The notes: generated from the letters alone by a model not told the origin. Shown: positions 1 to 6,582, counted from the first letter of the stretch. The stretch: DNA of 9,564 bases from Ilumatobacteraceae bacterium (GCA_030727685.1 JANRBC010000014.1:1-9564); one strand, 5' to 3'. Numbers and translations are program-made.

Positions 1-5
1 GCGAT

Positions 6-1715
6 GTGGCAGTTCTTGAAGAATTTGGGGCGGATGCCCTGCGTCACACCGTGATTGCCTTTCGCGACACGATGAAACGCCATGCGGGCGGCATCAACCG
101 TCTGAATGTGTATCCGGTGCCTGATGGCGACACGGGCACGAATATGTCGCGCACGCTCGACGCAGTTGTCGCCGAACTCGATGGCGCATCTCACGAACTT
201 GACACAACTTGCGAAGCAATTAGTCATGGCTCGTTGATGGGTGCGCGCGGAAACAGTGGTGTGATTCTGAGTCAGATATTGCGTGGTTTGTCGTCGACTT
301 TGAAAACTGCAAAAAGTTCTGGTGCGCCACGTGTTGCTGAAGCGTTGAAAGCGGCATCAGCTGCTGCATACGAAGCAGTTCTTAAACCAATTGAAGGCAC
401 GATCTTGACTGTTGTGCGTGAAGCTGCAGATGCTGCGCAACGCGCGGCCAACGATGGCGCAACTTTGGCAGCAATGTTGCGCGTCGCTCGTGCAGCCGGT
501 CAAAAGGCTCTTGAAAATACTCCTGAGTTGTTGCCGGTTTTGAAAGATGCAGGCGTGGTCGATGCCGGTGGCGCAGGTTTTATGTTGTTGCTTGATTCGG
601 CAATTCATATTGTTGATGGTGAGCCACTGCCTGAACCAACTTATGATGACGGACCATCGGCTGAGCAACTTGAAAAAGTGGCTCTGCGTCACGCCACTGA
701 TGGCTCTGTTGACGTCAGCGAGTTGCGCTACGAAGTGATGTTCTTGCTTGACCTCGAAGATACGAAACTTAAGAAGTTTAAAAATGCGTGGGGAGAAATT
801 GGTGACTCGGTAGTTGTCGTCGGTGGCGACGGCATTTATAACTGTCACATTCACACCAATGACATTGGTGCGGCGATTGAAGCACCGATAACTATCGGTG
901 GTCGGCCTTCAAAAATTCGCGTCACAGATTTGTTCGAAGAAGTTGCAGAAGAACATGCGTTGCGCGAAGCGAGTCTGGGTGCACCGACCGGCACGAGCGG
1001 TTCTAGTGCAAGCGATGGCATACGACACGGCGCATCACAGTCAGCATTGCCGCCAGTGACTTGCGCTGTTGTTGCCGTTGCAAGCGGTGACGGGTTGGCC
1101 GAGTTATTCGGCCAAATGGGTGTGCATGGCGTTGTGACTGGCGGGCAAACATCGAACCCATCAACCCAAGAGTTGCTTGACGCAGTCGAACATATGAACG
1201 CCACTCAGGTTGTGATTTTGCCGAACAATAAGAACATCATTCCGGTGGCCAACAAAATTGATGAGCTGACCAAAAAAGACGTTCGCGTTGTGCCGACTTG
1301 CTCGATGCCCGAGGCTCTTGCCGCGCTCGTGGCATACGACCCAGAGGCCTCGGCAGAGCACAATGGCTCGCAGATGTCGCGCGCAGCAAGTTCTGTTGCC
1401 ACTGGTGAAGTCACTCAAGCGATACGCGACACGAATTCTGATGCAGGCCCGGTTAAGGCTGGCGACTTCATTGGCCTGGTACGAGGTGACGGTGTAGTTG
1501 CAGTAGCGGCGACGCTCGACGCAGCCTGTCACGACTTGTTGGCAAAACTGATTACGCCGCAACGCGAATTGCTGACGATCATCACGGGAAGCGAAGCAAC
1601 ATCACAGGCCACCGAAGCACTTGTGGCACACGTTGGGCAGGCTCATCCGCACATTTCGTGTGAAGTGCACTTCGGTGGACAGCCGCTCTACCCATATTTA
1701 TTTGGTGTCGAATAA
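6..1715 (+). CDS. DAK2 (DhaL)-domain protein, FakA-like fatty acid kinase catalytic subunit
   Basis: Family role: FakA phosphorylates a fatty acid held by a FakB (DegV-like) partner, giving acyl-phosphate for phospholipid synthesis; it acts in the cytoplasm. The N-terminal DhaL nucleotide domain (about residues 10-205) has the Mg-ATP motif NVYPVPDGDTGTNM at 34-47 (D40, D42), GARGNSG at 79-85 and DAGVVDAGGAGF at 181-192. A middle domain (about 220-320) carries CHIHTND at 280-286, whose two histidines fit the metal-binding pair of FakA. A Ser/Gly/Ala-rich linker (about 322-350) leads to the C-terminal domain with GDGL 361-364, GGQTSNPS 379-386, ILPNNKN 404-410 and a terminal GGQPLYPYLFGVE. The length of 569 residues is normal for the family. 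The start is the GTG at 6, but the frame is open to the window edge, so a start further left is possible. recG follows after 12 bp. No FakB gene is visible here, so the fatty-acid role is by family. Confidence 0.88.
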   Translation: MAVLEEFGADALRHTVIAFRDTMKRHAGGINRLNVYPVPDGDTGTNMSRTLDAVVAELDGASHELDTTCEAISHGSLMGARGNSGVILSQILRGLSSTLKTAKSSGAPRVAEALKAASAAAYEAVLKPIEGTILTVVREAADAAQRAANDGATLAAMLRVARAAGQKALENTPELLPVLKDAGVVDAGGAGFMLLLDSAIHIVDGEPLPEPTYDDGPSAEQLEKVALRHATDGSVDVSELRYEVMFLLDLEDTKLKKFKNAWGEIGDSVVVVGGDGIYNCHIHTNDIGAAIEAPITIGGRPSKIRVTDLFEEVAEEHALREASLGAPTGTSGSSASDGIRHGASQSALPPVTCAVVAVASGDGLAELFGQMGVHGVVTGGQTSNPSTQELLDAVEHMNATQVVILPNNKNIIPVANKIDELTKKDVRVVPTCSMPEALAALVAYDPEASAEHNGSQMSRAASSVATGEVTQAIRDTNSDAGPVKAGDFIGLVRGDGVVAVAATLDAACHDLLAKLITPQRELLTIITGSEATSQATEALVAHVGQAHPHISCEVHFGGQPLYPYLFGVE

Positions 1716-1727
1716 AACGAGACCCGT

Positions 1728-3869
1728 ATGACGGGCCAAATCACGTTGCGAGATCTCGCCGCAATTGATGTCGAAGTATTAAAAGGTGTAGGCGAAAAAC
1801 GCAAAGCAGCGCTCGCCGAGTATGGCATTAACAATGTGCTTGAGCTGCTGATGAATTATCCGCGCAAGTGGGTTGATCGCACCAACGAAGCGCGAGTTAG
1901 CGATCTGGTTGCAGGACAAGAAGCGCTCGTGATCGTCGAGGTTCGCAAAGTTTCTAAATTTACGACCAAGAACCGAAAGACGATTGTCAATGTGCAAGTC
2001 GGCGACGAATCAGGGCGTTTGACTGCGGTGTTTTTCAATCAACCGTGGCGTGATCGACAACTAAAAGCGGGCTTACAAGTCGCGATGTTTGGTAAACCTG
2101 ATTTGTATCGCGGCGTTCTTCAAATGAGTAATCCACTCGTTGACTTGATCGGCGATCGAACTGGACGCATAGTGCCGATTTATCCGCAAAGTGAAAAGGT
2201 TCAAGTCTCGACGTGGGAGTTAGCAACTTGGGTTGAAAATGCCCTCGAGCGTTGTCGCGAGCGGGGTATCTCTGATCCGTTGCCAAATGATTTGCGTGAG
2301 CGCCTCGAACTGGCAGATCGCACGAGTGCGCTGTGGTCGATTCACTTTCCAGATTCGATGGTCGCCAAACAAAACGCGCGACGCCGGTTGGCCTTTGACG
2401 AATTATTGCGCGTGCAAGTTGTCTTGGTTGGTCGCAAGCGAGCATTCGAACTTGACAACACCGGTATTCGCCACAAAGTCGGCGGCAAGTTGCAACAACG
2501 GTTTATCGCGGCGTTGCCGTTTGCAATTACGAATGCACAACAACGCGTGATCAACGAGATTGATCATGATTTAGCCGCGCCACACCCGATGCATCGTCTA
2601 TTGCAGGGCGATGTCGGTAGCGGTAAGACGGTTGTTGCAGTTTCTGCGATGTTGGCGGCCGTGCAGGGCCGACATCAAGGTGCGCTGATGGCACCGACTG
2701 AAGTTTTAGCAGAGCAACATTTTGCCGGTGTGAAAAAACTTCTTGAAGGACTATCGGTGCCTGACGAAAACAATCTTTTCGGTGACCGACAGTTGCGCGT
2801 CGAATTGTTGACGAGTCGCATCACCAGCGAGCGTCGCCGTGAATTGTTGCGTGATCTCGCCAATGGCGGTATCGATATTTTGATTGGCACACATGCGTTG
2901 ATTCAAGAGGGCGTCGAATTTGCATCACTTGGTGTCGTGGTGATTGACGAGCAACATCGATTTGGCGTTGAGCAACGGGCGGCGTTGCGCAACAAGGGAT
3001 CGAAAACTGCAAACAGTGTTGTGAATTCGCCAGATGTCTTGGTGATGACTGCCACGCCGATACCGCGAACGGCGGCGATGACTGTGTACGGCGATCTAGA
3101 TGTAAGTGTGCTCGACGAAATGCCGCCCGGACGAACACCAATTAAGACGGCTTGGGTCGCTGGAGAAAAGTCTGAAGCCAAGATGTGGACTGAGATTCGT
3201 GAGGCAATTTCTCAAGGCCAACAGGCGTTTGTTGTTTGCCCGTTGATTGAAGAAAGCGACAAGTTGCAAGTTGCATCGGCAGAAGACACATTCAAACTTC
3301 TCGCCAAGACCGAGTTGAAGGGTTTGAAACTCGGTTTGTTGCACGGGCGAATGTCGTCGAGCGAAAAAGATGAGACGATGAGCGAGTTTCGTGATCGAAA
3401 ACTTGATGTGCTTGTCGCGACAACTGTCATTGAAGTTGGCGTTGATGTACCGAACGCAACTTGCATGGTCGTTCTTGACGCCGACCGCTTTGGTATTGCG
3501 CAGTTGCATCAACTTCGTGGTCGTGTTGGTCGAGGTGTGATCGCCTCGCGTTGCTGGCTTGTAACTAGCGACCCTGAGATCTCTTCGCCTCGCGTCGATG
3601 CTTTAGTTGAGTCAACTGATGGCTTTTATCTCGCTGAGGTCGATCTTGAACTGCGTGGTGAAGGCACGATTATGAATACAGCGCAAAAGGGCAGAAGTGA
3701 TTTGAAACTTGCGTCGTTACGTCGCGACCGCGATTTGATCGAATTGGCGCGCACCGCAGCGACCGAATTGATAGCCAGCGATCCAACTTTGACGAGCCAT
3801 AAAGAGATTCGCGATGAAATTGATTTGCTATTGACACCCGATGAAGAAGAGTTCTTGTTTAAGAACTAG
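1728..3869 (+). CDS. recG: ATP-dependent DNA helicase RecG
   Basis: RecG is a superfamily 2 double-stranded DNA translocase that remodels stalled replication forks and branch-migrates Holliday junctions. The N-terminal wedge/OB region (about 60-150) is followed by the two helicase lobes: Walker A GDVGSGKT at 294-301, APTEVLAEQ at 322-330, Walker B/DEQH at 407-410, TATPIPRT at 441-448, LHGRMSSSEKD at 538-548, ATTVIEVGVDVPNA at 564-577 and motif VI QLRGRVGRG at 595-603. The C-terminal RecG segment ELRGEGTIMNTAQKGRSDLKL (641-661) has the RGxG...GxxDL pattern. At 713 residues it is full length and all catalytic motifs are intact. The ATG at 1728 is 12 bp after the FakA-like stop and has no good Shine-Dalgarno sequence, which suggests translational coupling. 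The stop lies inside a small inverted repeat, 6 bp from the stop of a convergent gene. Confidence 0.97.
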   Translation: MTGQITLRDLAAIDVEVLKGVGEKRKAALAEYGINNVLELLMNYPRKWVDRTNEARVSDLVAGQEALVIVEVRKVSKFTTKNRKTIVNVQVGDESGRLTAVFFNQPWRDRQLKAGLQVAMFGKPDLYRGVLQMSNPLVDLIGDRTGRIVPIYPQSEKVQVSTWELATWVENALERCRERGISDPLPNDLRERLELADRTSALWSIHFPDSMVAKQNARRRLAFDELLRVQVVLVGRKRAFELDNTGIRHKVGGKLQQRFIAALPFAITNAQQRVINEIDHDLAAPHPMHRLLQGDVGSGKTVVAVSAMLAAVQGRHQGALMAPTEVLAEQHFAGVKKLLEGLSVPDENNLFGDRQLRVELLTSRITSERRRELLRDLANGGIDILIGTHALIQEGVEFASLGVVVIDEQHRFGVEQRAALRNKGSKTANSVVNSPDVLVMTATPIPRTAAMTVYGDLDVSVLDEMPPGRTPIKTAWVAGEKSEAKMWTEIREAISQGQQAFVVCPLIEESDKLQVASAEDTFKLLAKTELKGLKLGLLHGRMSSSEKDETMSEFRDRKLDVLVATTVIEVGVDVPNATCMVVLDADRFGIAQLHQLRGRVGRGVIASRCWLVTSDPEISSPRVDALVESTDGFYLAEVDLELRGEGTIMNTAQKGRSDLKLASLRRDRDLIELARTAATELIASDPTLTSHKEIRDEIDLLLTPDEEEFLFKN
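3850..3867. terminator. small inverted repeat at the recG / zinc-ribbon gene convergence; possible weak bidirectional terminator
   Basis: AGTTCTT at 3850-3856 and AAGAACT at 3861-3867 are perfect 7-bp inverted arms with a GTTT loop. The repeat covers the last recG codons and touches its TAG stop. It is the only hairpin candidate between the convergent recG and zinc-ribbon stops. The stem is A/T-rich, and the T-runs that follow on either strand are poor (TTTATT on plus, TCTTCTTC on minus). It may be chance coding sequence. Confidence 0.3.
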
Positions 3870-3875
3870 TCGGGT

Positions 3876-4121
3876 TTATTGTCCTTCGGGTGCGAGCACA
3901 ATGTCCCAGCGGTCGCGACATTCGCTGCAGCGATATGCAACTACTTCGCCAATTTGCCAAACTCCGTCTTCGGGCGGATGTGTCAGCAGGTGCGCGCTTC
4001 CTCCGCAGTCAACACAAATAATCGACTCAGATGGCGTTTCGGCGCGACCCGAAACATAATCGTCGGGTTCTGTCAAGTCATCTGAGTTGTTGCTCACTGC
4101 ATAATTCAACCACTTGTTCAT
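3876..4121 (-). CDS. small zinc-ribbon protein of unknown function, 81 residues
   Basis: I do not recognise this as a named family. The minus-strand frame encodes an acidic linker (residues 13-33) and a zinc-ribbon-like core with CVDC at 36-39 and CSEC at 65-68, 25 residues apart, so it probably binds one zinc ion. There is no signal peptide or membrane segment. It is the only minus-strand gene in the window. It is convergent with recG (stops 6 bp apart) and divergent from rsmD. The chosen start is the ATG at 4121-4119. In-frame alternatives are a GTG at 4148-4146 and an ATG at 4172-4170, which adds 17 residues and overlaps the rsmD start codon. None has a Shine-Dalgarno sequence. The frame continues open far upstream, but that part lies antisense to rsmD and coaD and does not look like protein. 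Evidence that it is real: it fills the only otherwise gene-free gap, it has a regular CxxC pair, and it ends just short of recG. Confidence 0.72.
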   Translation of the reverse strand: MNKWLNYAVSNNSDDLTEPDDYVSGRAETPSESIICVDCGGSAHLLTHPPEDGVWQIGEVVAYRCSECRDRWDIVLAPEGQ

Positions 4122-4136
4122 CAGATAATTGGTGAC

Positions 4137-4164
4137 TTGAATGAGCACGAGGTGGCAATAGCGT
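4137..4164 (+). promoter_or_regulatory. candidate promoter for rsmD, possibly giving a leaderless mRNA
   Basis: TTGAAT at 4137-4142 (4 of 6 to TTGACA) and TAGCGT at 4159-4164 (TAnnnT pattern) are separated by 16 bp. TAGCGT ends 6 bp before the rsmD ATG, so transcription would start at or very near the A of that codon. A new promoter is expected here because the preceding gene is on the other strand. The match is modest and could be chance. Confidence 0.3.
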
Positions 4165-4170
4165 GATTGC

Positions 4171-4689
4171 ATGCGAATTGTGGCAGGTGAACTAAGAGGT
4201 CGAAAAATTGTTGCCCCACTTGGCGACACAACTCGACCGACAACCGACATGGCGCGAGAAGCGATTTTTAACGCATTGACCAGCATGGATGTAATTATTG
4301 GTGCCCGAGTTTTAGATTTGTTCGCAGGTTCGGGTGCACTTGGTATTGAGGCATTGTCGCGTGGTGCTGCACATTGCACTTTTATTGAGCGCGATAAAGA
4401 CGCGTTAGCAAGTTTGCAAGAAAATATAAAGAAGCTCGACCTAACTAGTCGCACGACTGTCGTGCGCGCAGATGCGATCTCGGGGTTGGCGCGGTACACG
4501 GATATCGACCTCGTTTTGGCCGATCCGCCATATGACTTTGCAAAGTGGCAGCAGTTGCTTGACCAAATTTCGGCGCCATTAGTAGTGGCAGAAAGCAGCC
4601 GAGAAGTCACGGGTGTTTCTGGCTGGGAGTCAGCGCGAACCAAACGATATGGGCGCACCCACGTGACGTATTTGAGGCGAGTACCGTAG
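4171..4689 (+). CDS. rsmD: 16S rRNA (guanine(966)-N(2))-methyltransferase RsmD
   Basis: RsmD uses S-adenosylmethionine to methylate N2 of G966 in helix 31 of 16S rRNA during small-subunit assembly. The N-terminus MRIVAGELRGRKI is typical of the family. The Rossmann SAM site DLFAGSGALGIEALSRGA spans 49-66, the acidic strand-2 end is FIERD at 71-75, and the catalytic DPPY is at 118-121. At 172 residues it is slightly short of the usual 180-200 but complete at both ends. An in-frame TAG at 4159-4161 leaves the ATG at 4171 as the first possible start. A GAGGTGG sequence at 4149-4155 lies too far upstream (15 nt) for normal Shine-Dalgarno spacing, so initiation may be weak or leaderless. The stop TAG is part of the coaD ribosome-binding site, so the two genes are tightly coupled, as often seen for the rsmD-coaD pair. 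Confidence 0.94.
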   Translation: MRIVAGELRGRKIVAPLGDTTRPTTDMAREAIFNALTSMDVIIGARVLDLFAGSGALGIEALSRGAAHCTFIERDKDALASLQENIKKLDLTSRTTVVRADAISGLARYTDIDLVLADPPYDFAKWQQLLDQISAPLVVAESSREVTGVSGWESARTKRYGRTHVTYLRRVP

Positions 4690-4691
4690 GG
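4687..4691 (+). promoter_or_regulatory. ribosome-binding site of coaD overlapping the rsmD stop
   Basis: TAGGGG overlaps the rsmD TAG, and AGGGG (4688-4692 at its widest) sits about 5-6 nt before the ATG at 4698. It supports that start over the in-frame ATG at 4707 and implies that ribosomes finishing rsmD re-initiate on coaD. Confidence 0.7.
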
Positions 4692-4697
4692 GATGCG

Positions 4698-5171
4698 ATG
4701 AAAGCGATGTTTCCGGGAAGTTTCGACCCAATTCATCTTGGGCATGTCGACATTGTTCGACAAGCAGCAGGGTTGTTTGGCGAAGTCGTCGTTGTTGTGA
4801 TGCATAATCCAGAAAAACCAGTTGGTATGTTCTCGGTCGCCGAGCGAGTCGAAATGGCACAAGCTGCGACGCGAGATATTAAAGGTGCCTCTGTGATTGC
4901 GGCGTCGGGGTTGGCAATTGATGCAGCGACAAAGTGTGGCGCGAATTTCATAGTCAAGAGCGTGCGAAATGCCGCCGATTTTGATGCAGAGGTGCAGATG
5001 GCCGACACGAATCGAGTTGTCGGGTCGGTTGAAACTGTTTTGCTTATCGCTCAGCCACAATTTTCGTTTATTAGCAGTCGATATGTGCGTGACATTGCTC
5101 AGAATGGTGGCAATGTTTCGGCACTTGTGCCTTCGGTTGTCGCTGATGCAATTATTAAAGTTAAAAAGTAG
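4698..5171 (+). CDS. coaD: phosphopantetheine adenylyltransferase (PPAT)
   Basis: CoaD transfers AMP from ATP to 4'-phosphopantetheine, giving dephospho-CoA, the penultimate step of CoA synthesis in the cytoplasm; the enzyme is usually a hexamer. The nucleotidyltransferase signature PGSFDPIHLGH spans 6-16, with the HxGH-type histidines H13 and H16. K40 matches E. coli K42. The phosphate-binding segment reads KSVR at 87-90, and the ISSRYVRD segment spans 125-132. The length of 157 residues is normal. Compared from memory with E. coli (RGLR...DFEYE) and M. tuberculosis (KGLR...DFEYE), this protein has serine for the loop glycine (S88) and alanine for the tyrosine (A97, in DFDAE 94-98), while R90 and E98 are kept. 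It is 8 bp downstream of rsmD and 8 bp upstream of the DivIVA-like gene, so it is clearly in an operon with both. Confidence 0.95.
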   Translation: MKAMFPGSFDPIHLGHVDIVRQAAGLFGEVVVVVMHNPEKPVGMFSVAERVEMAQAATRDIKGASVIAASGLAIDAATKCGANFIVKSVRNAADFDAEVQMADTNRVVGSVETVLLIAQPQFSFISSRYVRDIAQNGGNVSALVPSVVADAIIKVKK

Positions 5172-5175
5172 GGAG
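5170..5175 (+). promoter_or_regulatory. ribosome-binding site of the DivIVA-like gene
   Basis: AGGGAG overlaps the coaD TAG stop and lies 4 nt before the ATG at 5180. It is one of only two convincing Shine-Dalgarno sequences in the window, and it fixes the start of the downstream gene. Confidence 0.65.
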
Positions 5176-5179
5176 AAAT

Positions 5180-5779
5180 ATGCCAACCGATCAATCTGAT
5201 GACTTCGAGAATTATGACAAGGTCGTAGATTCATTCGACGGCGAAACTGTTCCGGTCGAACTAGGTGACTCAGAAGCGTTTGTCACCGAGGCAATTGGTG
5301 CGATTTCGAGTGCGCCCAATGCGCCACTTTCGAGCGCCCCAAAAATTAATCGCGAAGAAGTTTTGGGCATGTTGCAAGATGCGCTTGACAGTTTGCCAAT
5401 CGAGATTCGCGAGGCGCGATGGATGCTTAAAGAGCGCGCAGATTTTCTCGCTAAAACTCAGCGTGAGGCCGATGAAATTTTGGAAGCAGCACGAGTGCAA
5501 GCCGAGCGAATGGTGCAGCGCACCGAAGTAGTTCGTGCGTCTGAAGCACGAGCACGCCAAGTAATCGAAGCAGCAAATGAAGACTCGCGTCGTCTAAAGA
5601 GCGAGACCGAAGACTTTTTAGATCGTCGCCTCGGTAGTTTCGAGATCTTGCTCGACCGCTTGACAAAGACTGTTGCCGAAGGTCGGGCTCGATTGTCGAT
5701 CGTGGCGCAACAACCCGCGCACGAGGTCTCGCTTGACGATACCGCCAGCGGTCTTTTTAATCAAGACGAAGAACTCTAA
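5180..5779 (+). CDS. DivIVA-like coiled-coil protein (SepIVA position), 199 residues
   Basis: This is probably a cytoplasmic scaffold that self-associates and helps place envelope synthesis or septation. Residues 1-55 are acidic and low in complexity (DDFENYDKVVDSFDGE), probably disordered. Residues about 57-172 are almost entirely helical and charged, with heptad-like spacing: REEVLGMLQDALDSLP, then EARWMLKERADFLAKTQREADEILEAARVQAERM, then a RLKSETEDFLDRRLGSFEILLDRL stretch near 138-161. The C-terminal tail is acidic (NQDEEL). The classic membrane-binding N-terminal DivIVA motif is not obvious. In mycobacteria the gene just before the DUF177 gene encodes SepIVA (Rv2927c), a DivIVA-family septum factor; here the gene sits in the same place, between coaD and DUF177. 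The name therefore rests on synteny plus coiled coil. F-type ATPase subunit b-like coiled coils look similar in this charged region, but no membrane helix is present, which argues against that. Confidence 0.72.
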   Translation: MPTDQSDDFENYDKVVDSFDGETVPVELGDSEAFVTEAIGAISSAPNAPLSSAPKINREEVLGMLQDALDSLPIEIREARWMLKERADFLAKTQREADEILEAARVQAERMVQRTEVVRASEARARQVIEAANEDSRRLKSETEDFLDRRLGSFEILLDRLTKTVAEGRARLSIVAQQPAHEVSLDDTASGLFNQDEEL

Positions 5780-5787
5780 AAAAAGTT

Positions 5788-6300
5788 TTGGCATCGCCAC
5801 TTTTAATTAACATCGCCGAGTTGCTACGGCGCGCCGGAAGCATTCGTGAAGTTGATCGACAGATTGAAGCGAGCGAATTTGACTTCGCTGACGCACGAAT
5901 TGTTGTCGGCTCGAAAGTTGATGTCGCTTTAACTCTTGAAGCGTTGACTGATGGCATCGTTGTTCACGGTAAGTTGCAGGCAAATTGGCAAGGCGAGTGT
6001 CGACGCTGTCTACGACCGTTATCTGGTCGATCTGAAGTAGAAGTTCAAGAGCTTTATCAGGCGGTGATCAGTGACCCAGATGCCTACCCGATCACTGGTG
6101 AACAACTAGACCTGCTCGAGATGACTCGCGAAAATGTTTTGTTGTCGGTGCCACTTGCACCACTTTGTTCAGCCGCTTGCCCTGGTCTTTGCCCTCAGTG
6201 CGGTGCTGATTTGCAGTCGGCGCCATGCTCATGTTCGCGCGAGGTGCGTGACGAGCGTTGGGCCGCTCTTGATGCGCTAAAAACCGATGAAAACCAATGA
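5788..6300 (+). CDS. DUF177 / YceD family protein
   Basis: DUF177 (YceD) proteins are usually encoded next to rpmF, as here, and are linked by family knowledge to 23S rRNA or large-subunit biogenesis in bacteria and plastids; the exact activity is uncertain. The 170-residue protein has the family pattern: a CxxC pair at C71/C74 (GECRRCLRPL), an acidic LDLLEMTRENVLLSVPLAPLC segment at 107-127, and a cysteine cluster C127, C131, C135, C138, C147, C149 (CPGLCPQCGADLQSAPCSC), probably metal-binding. The start is a TTG at 5788, 8 nt after the previous stop. No ATG or GTG is available near the expected N-terminus (ASPLLINIAELLRRAGS fits the family), and there is only an A-rich run before it, so initiation probably depends on coupling. 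The stop is followed by a 96-bp spacer before rpmF. Confidence 0.88.
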   Translation: MASPLLINIAELLRRAGSIREVDRQIEASEFDFADARIVVGSKVDVALTLEALTDGIVVHGKLQANWQGECRRCLRPLSGRSEVEVQELYQAVISDPDAYPITGEQLDLLEMTRENVLLSVPLAPLCSAACPGLCPQCGADLQSAPCSCSREVRDERWAALDALKTDENQ

Positions 6301-6396
6301 GCCACGAGTAAAACGGTGCAAATGTAGATAGTCTTTCGGACGTTGTAATAACGAAAATTTTCAGTCAGTCCAGAATTTACGAAAGCCGAGTTCGCG
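6301..6396 (+). promoter_or_regulatory. 96-bp spacer before rpmF, possible promoter or leader
   Basis: This is the longest same-strand gap in the window and the only one A/T-rich enough to suggest a leader. It holds a perfect 10-bp palindrome, GAAAATTTTC at 6353-6362, a short CGTT-GTAAT-AACG hairpin candidate at 6341-6353 and a CAGTCAGTC tandem at 6362-6370. I could not identify a convincing -35/-10 pair. L32 is needed in ribosome-equimolar amounts, so a separate promoter or leader control before rpmF would make sense, but that is inference. Confidence 0.3.
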
Positions 6397-6582
6397 ATGG
6401 CAGTTCCAAAGAAAAAGAAATCTAAATCCAAGGGTCGCATGCGTCAGGCGGCGAACTGGAAACTCAAGTCGCCATCTTCGAGTTCGTGCCCACGATGTGG
6501 CGTCGCCAAGCGTCCACACACTGTTTGTGGCTCATGTGGCTGGTACAAGGGTCGCGTCGCGGTCAACGTCGACGCGAGTTAA
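6397..6582 (+). CDS. rpmF: 50S ribosomal protein L32 (bL32), zinc-binding form
   Basis: bL32 is a small structural protein of the large ribosomal subunit. The 61-residue protein begins MAVPKKKKSKSKGRMRQA, the typical basic N-terminus, followed by NWKL at 20-23. It carries four cysteines in two CxxC pairs, C31/C34 and C44/C47, so it is the zinc-containing (C+) paralogue type rather than the cysteine-free form expressed under zinc limitation. The tail GWYKGRVAVNV is normal. The ATG at 6397 has only a weak purine tract (AAAGCCGAG) before it. The DUF177-rpmF-plsX order is widely conserved in bacteria; plsX begins 30 bp downstream. Confidence 0.97.
   Translation: MAVPKKKKSKSKGRMRQAANWKLKSPSSSSCPRCGVAKRPHTVCGSCGWYKGRVAVNVDAS

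Noticed and set aside
357..854. Minus-strand open frame of 165 codons inside the FakA-like gene
   Set aside because: It is antisense to conserved DhaL motifs, has no recognisable domain and no start signal; it is a shadow frame.
4122..5234. Long open frame on the minus strand, continuous with the zinc-ribbon gene, across rsmD and coaD
   Set aside because: Its upstream part is antisense to two well-recognised enzymes and gives a sequence rich in Cys, His, Arg and Ser with no motif. Only the last 81-98 codons, outside the plus-strand genes, look real.
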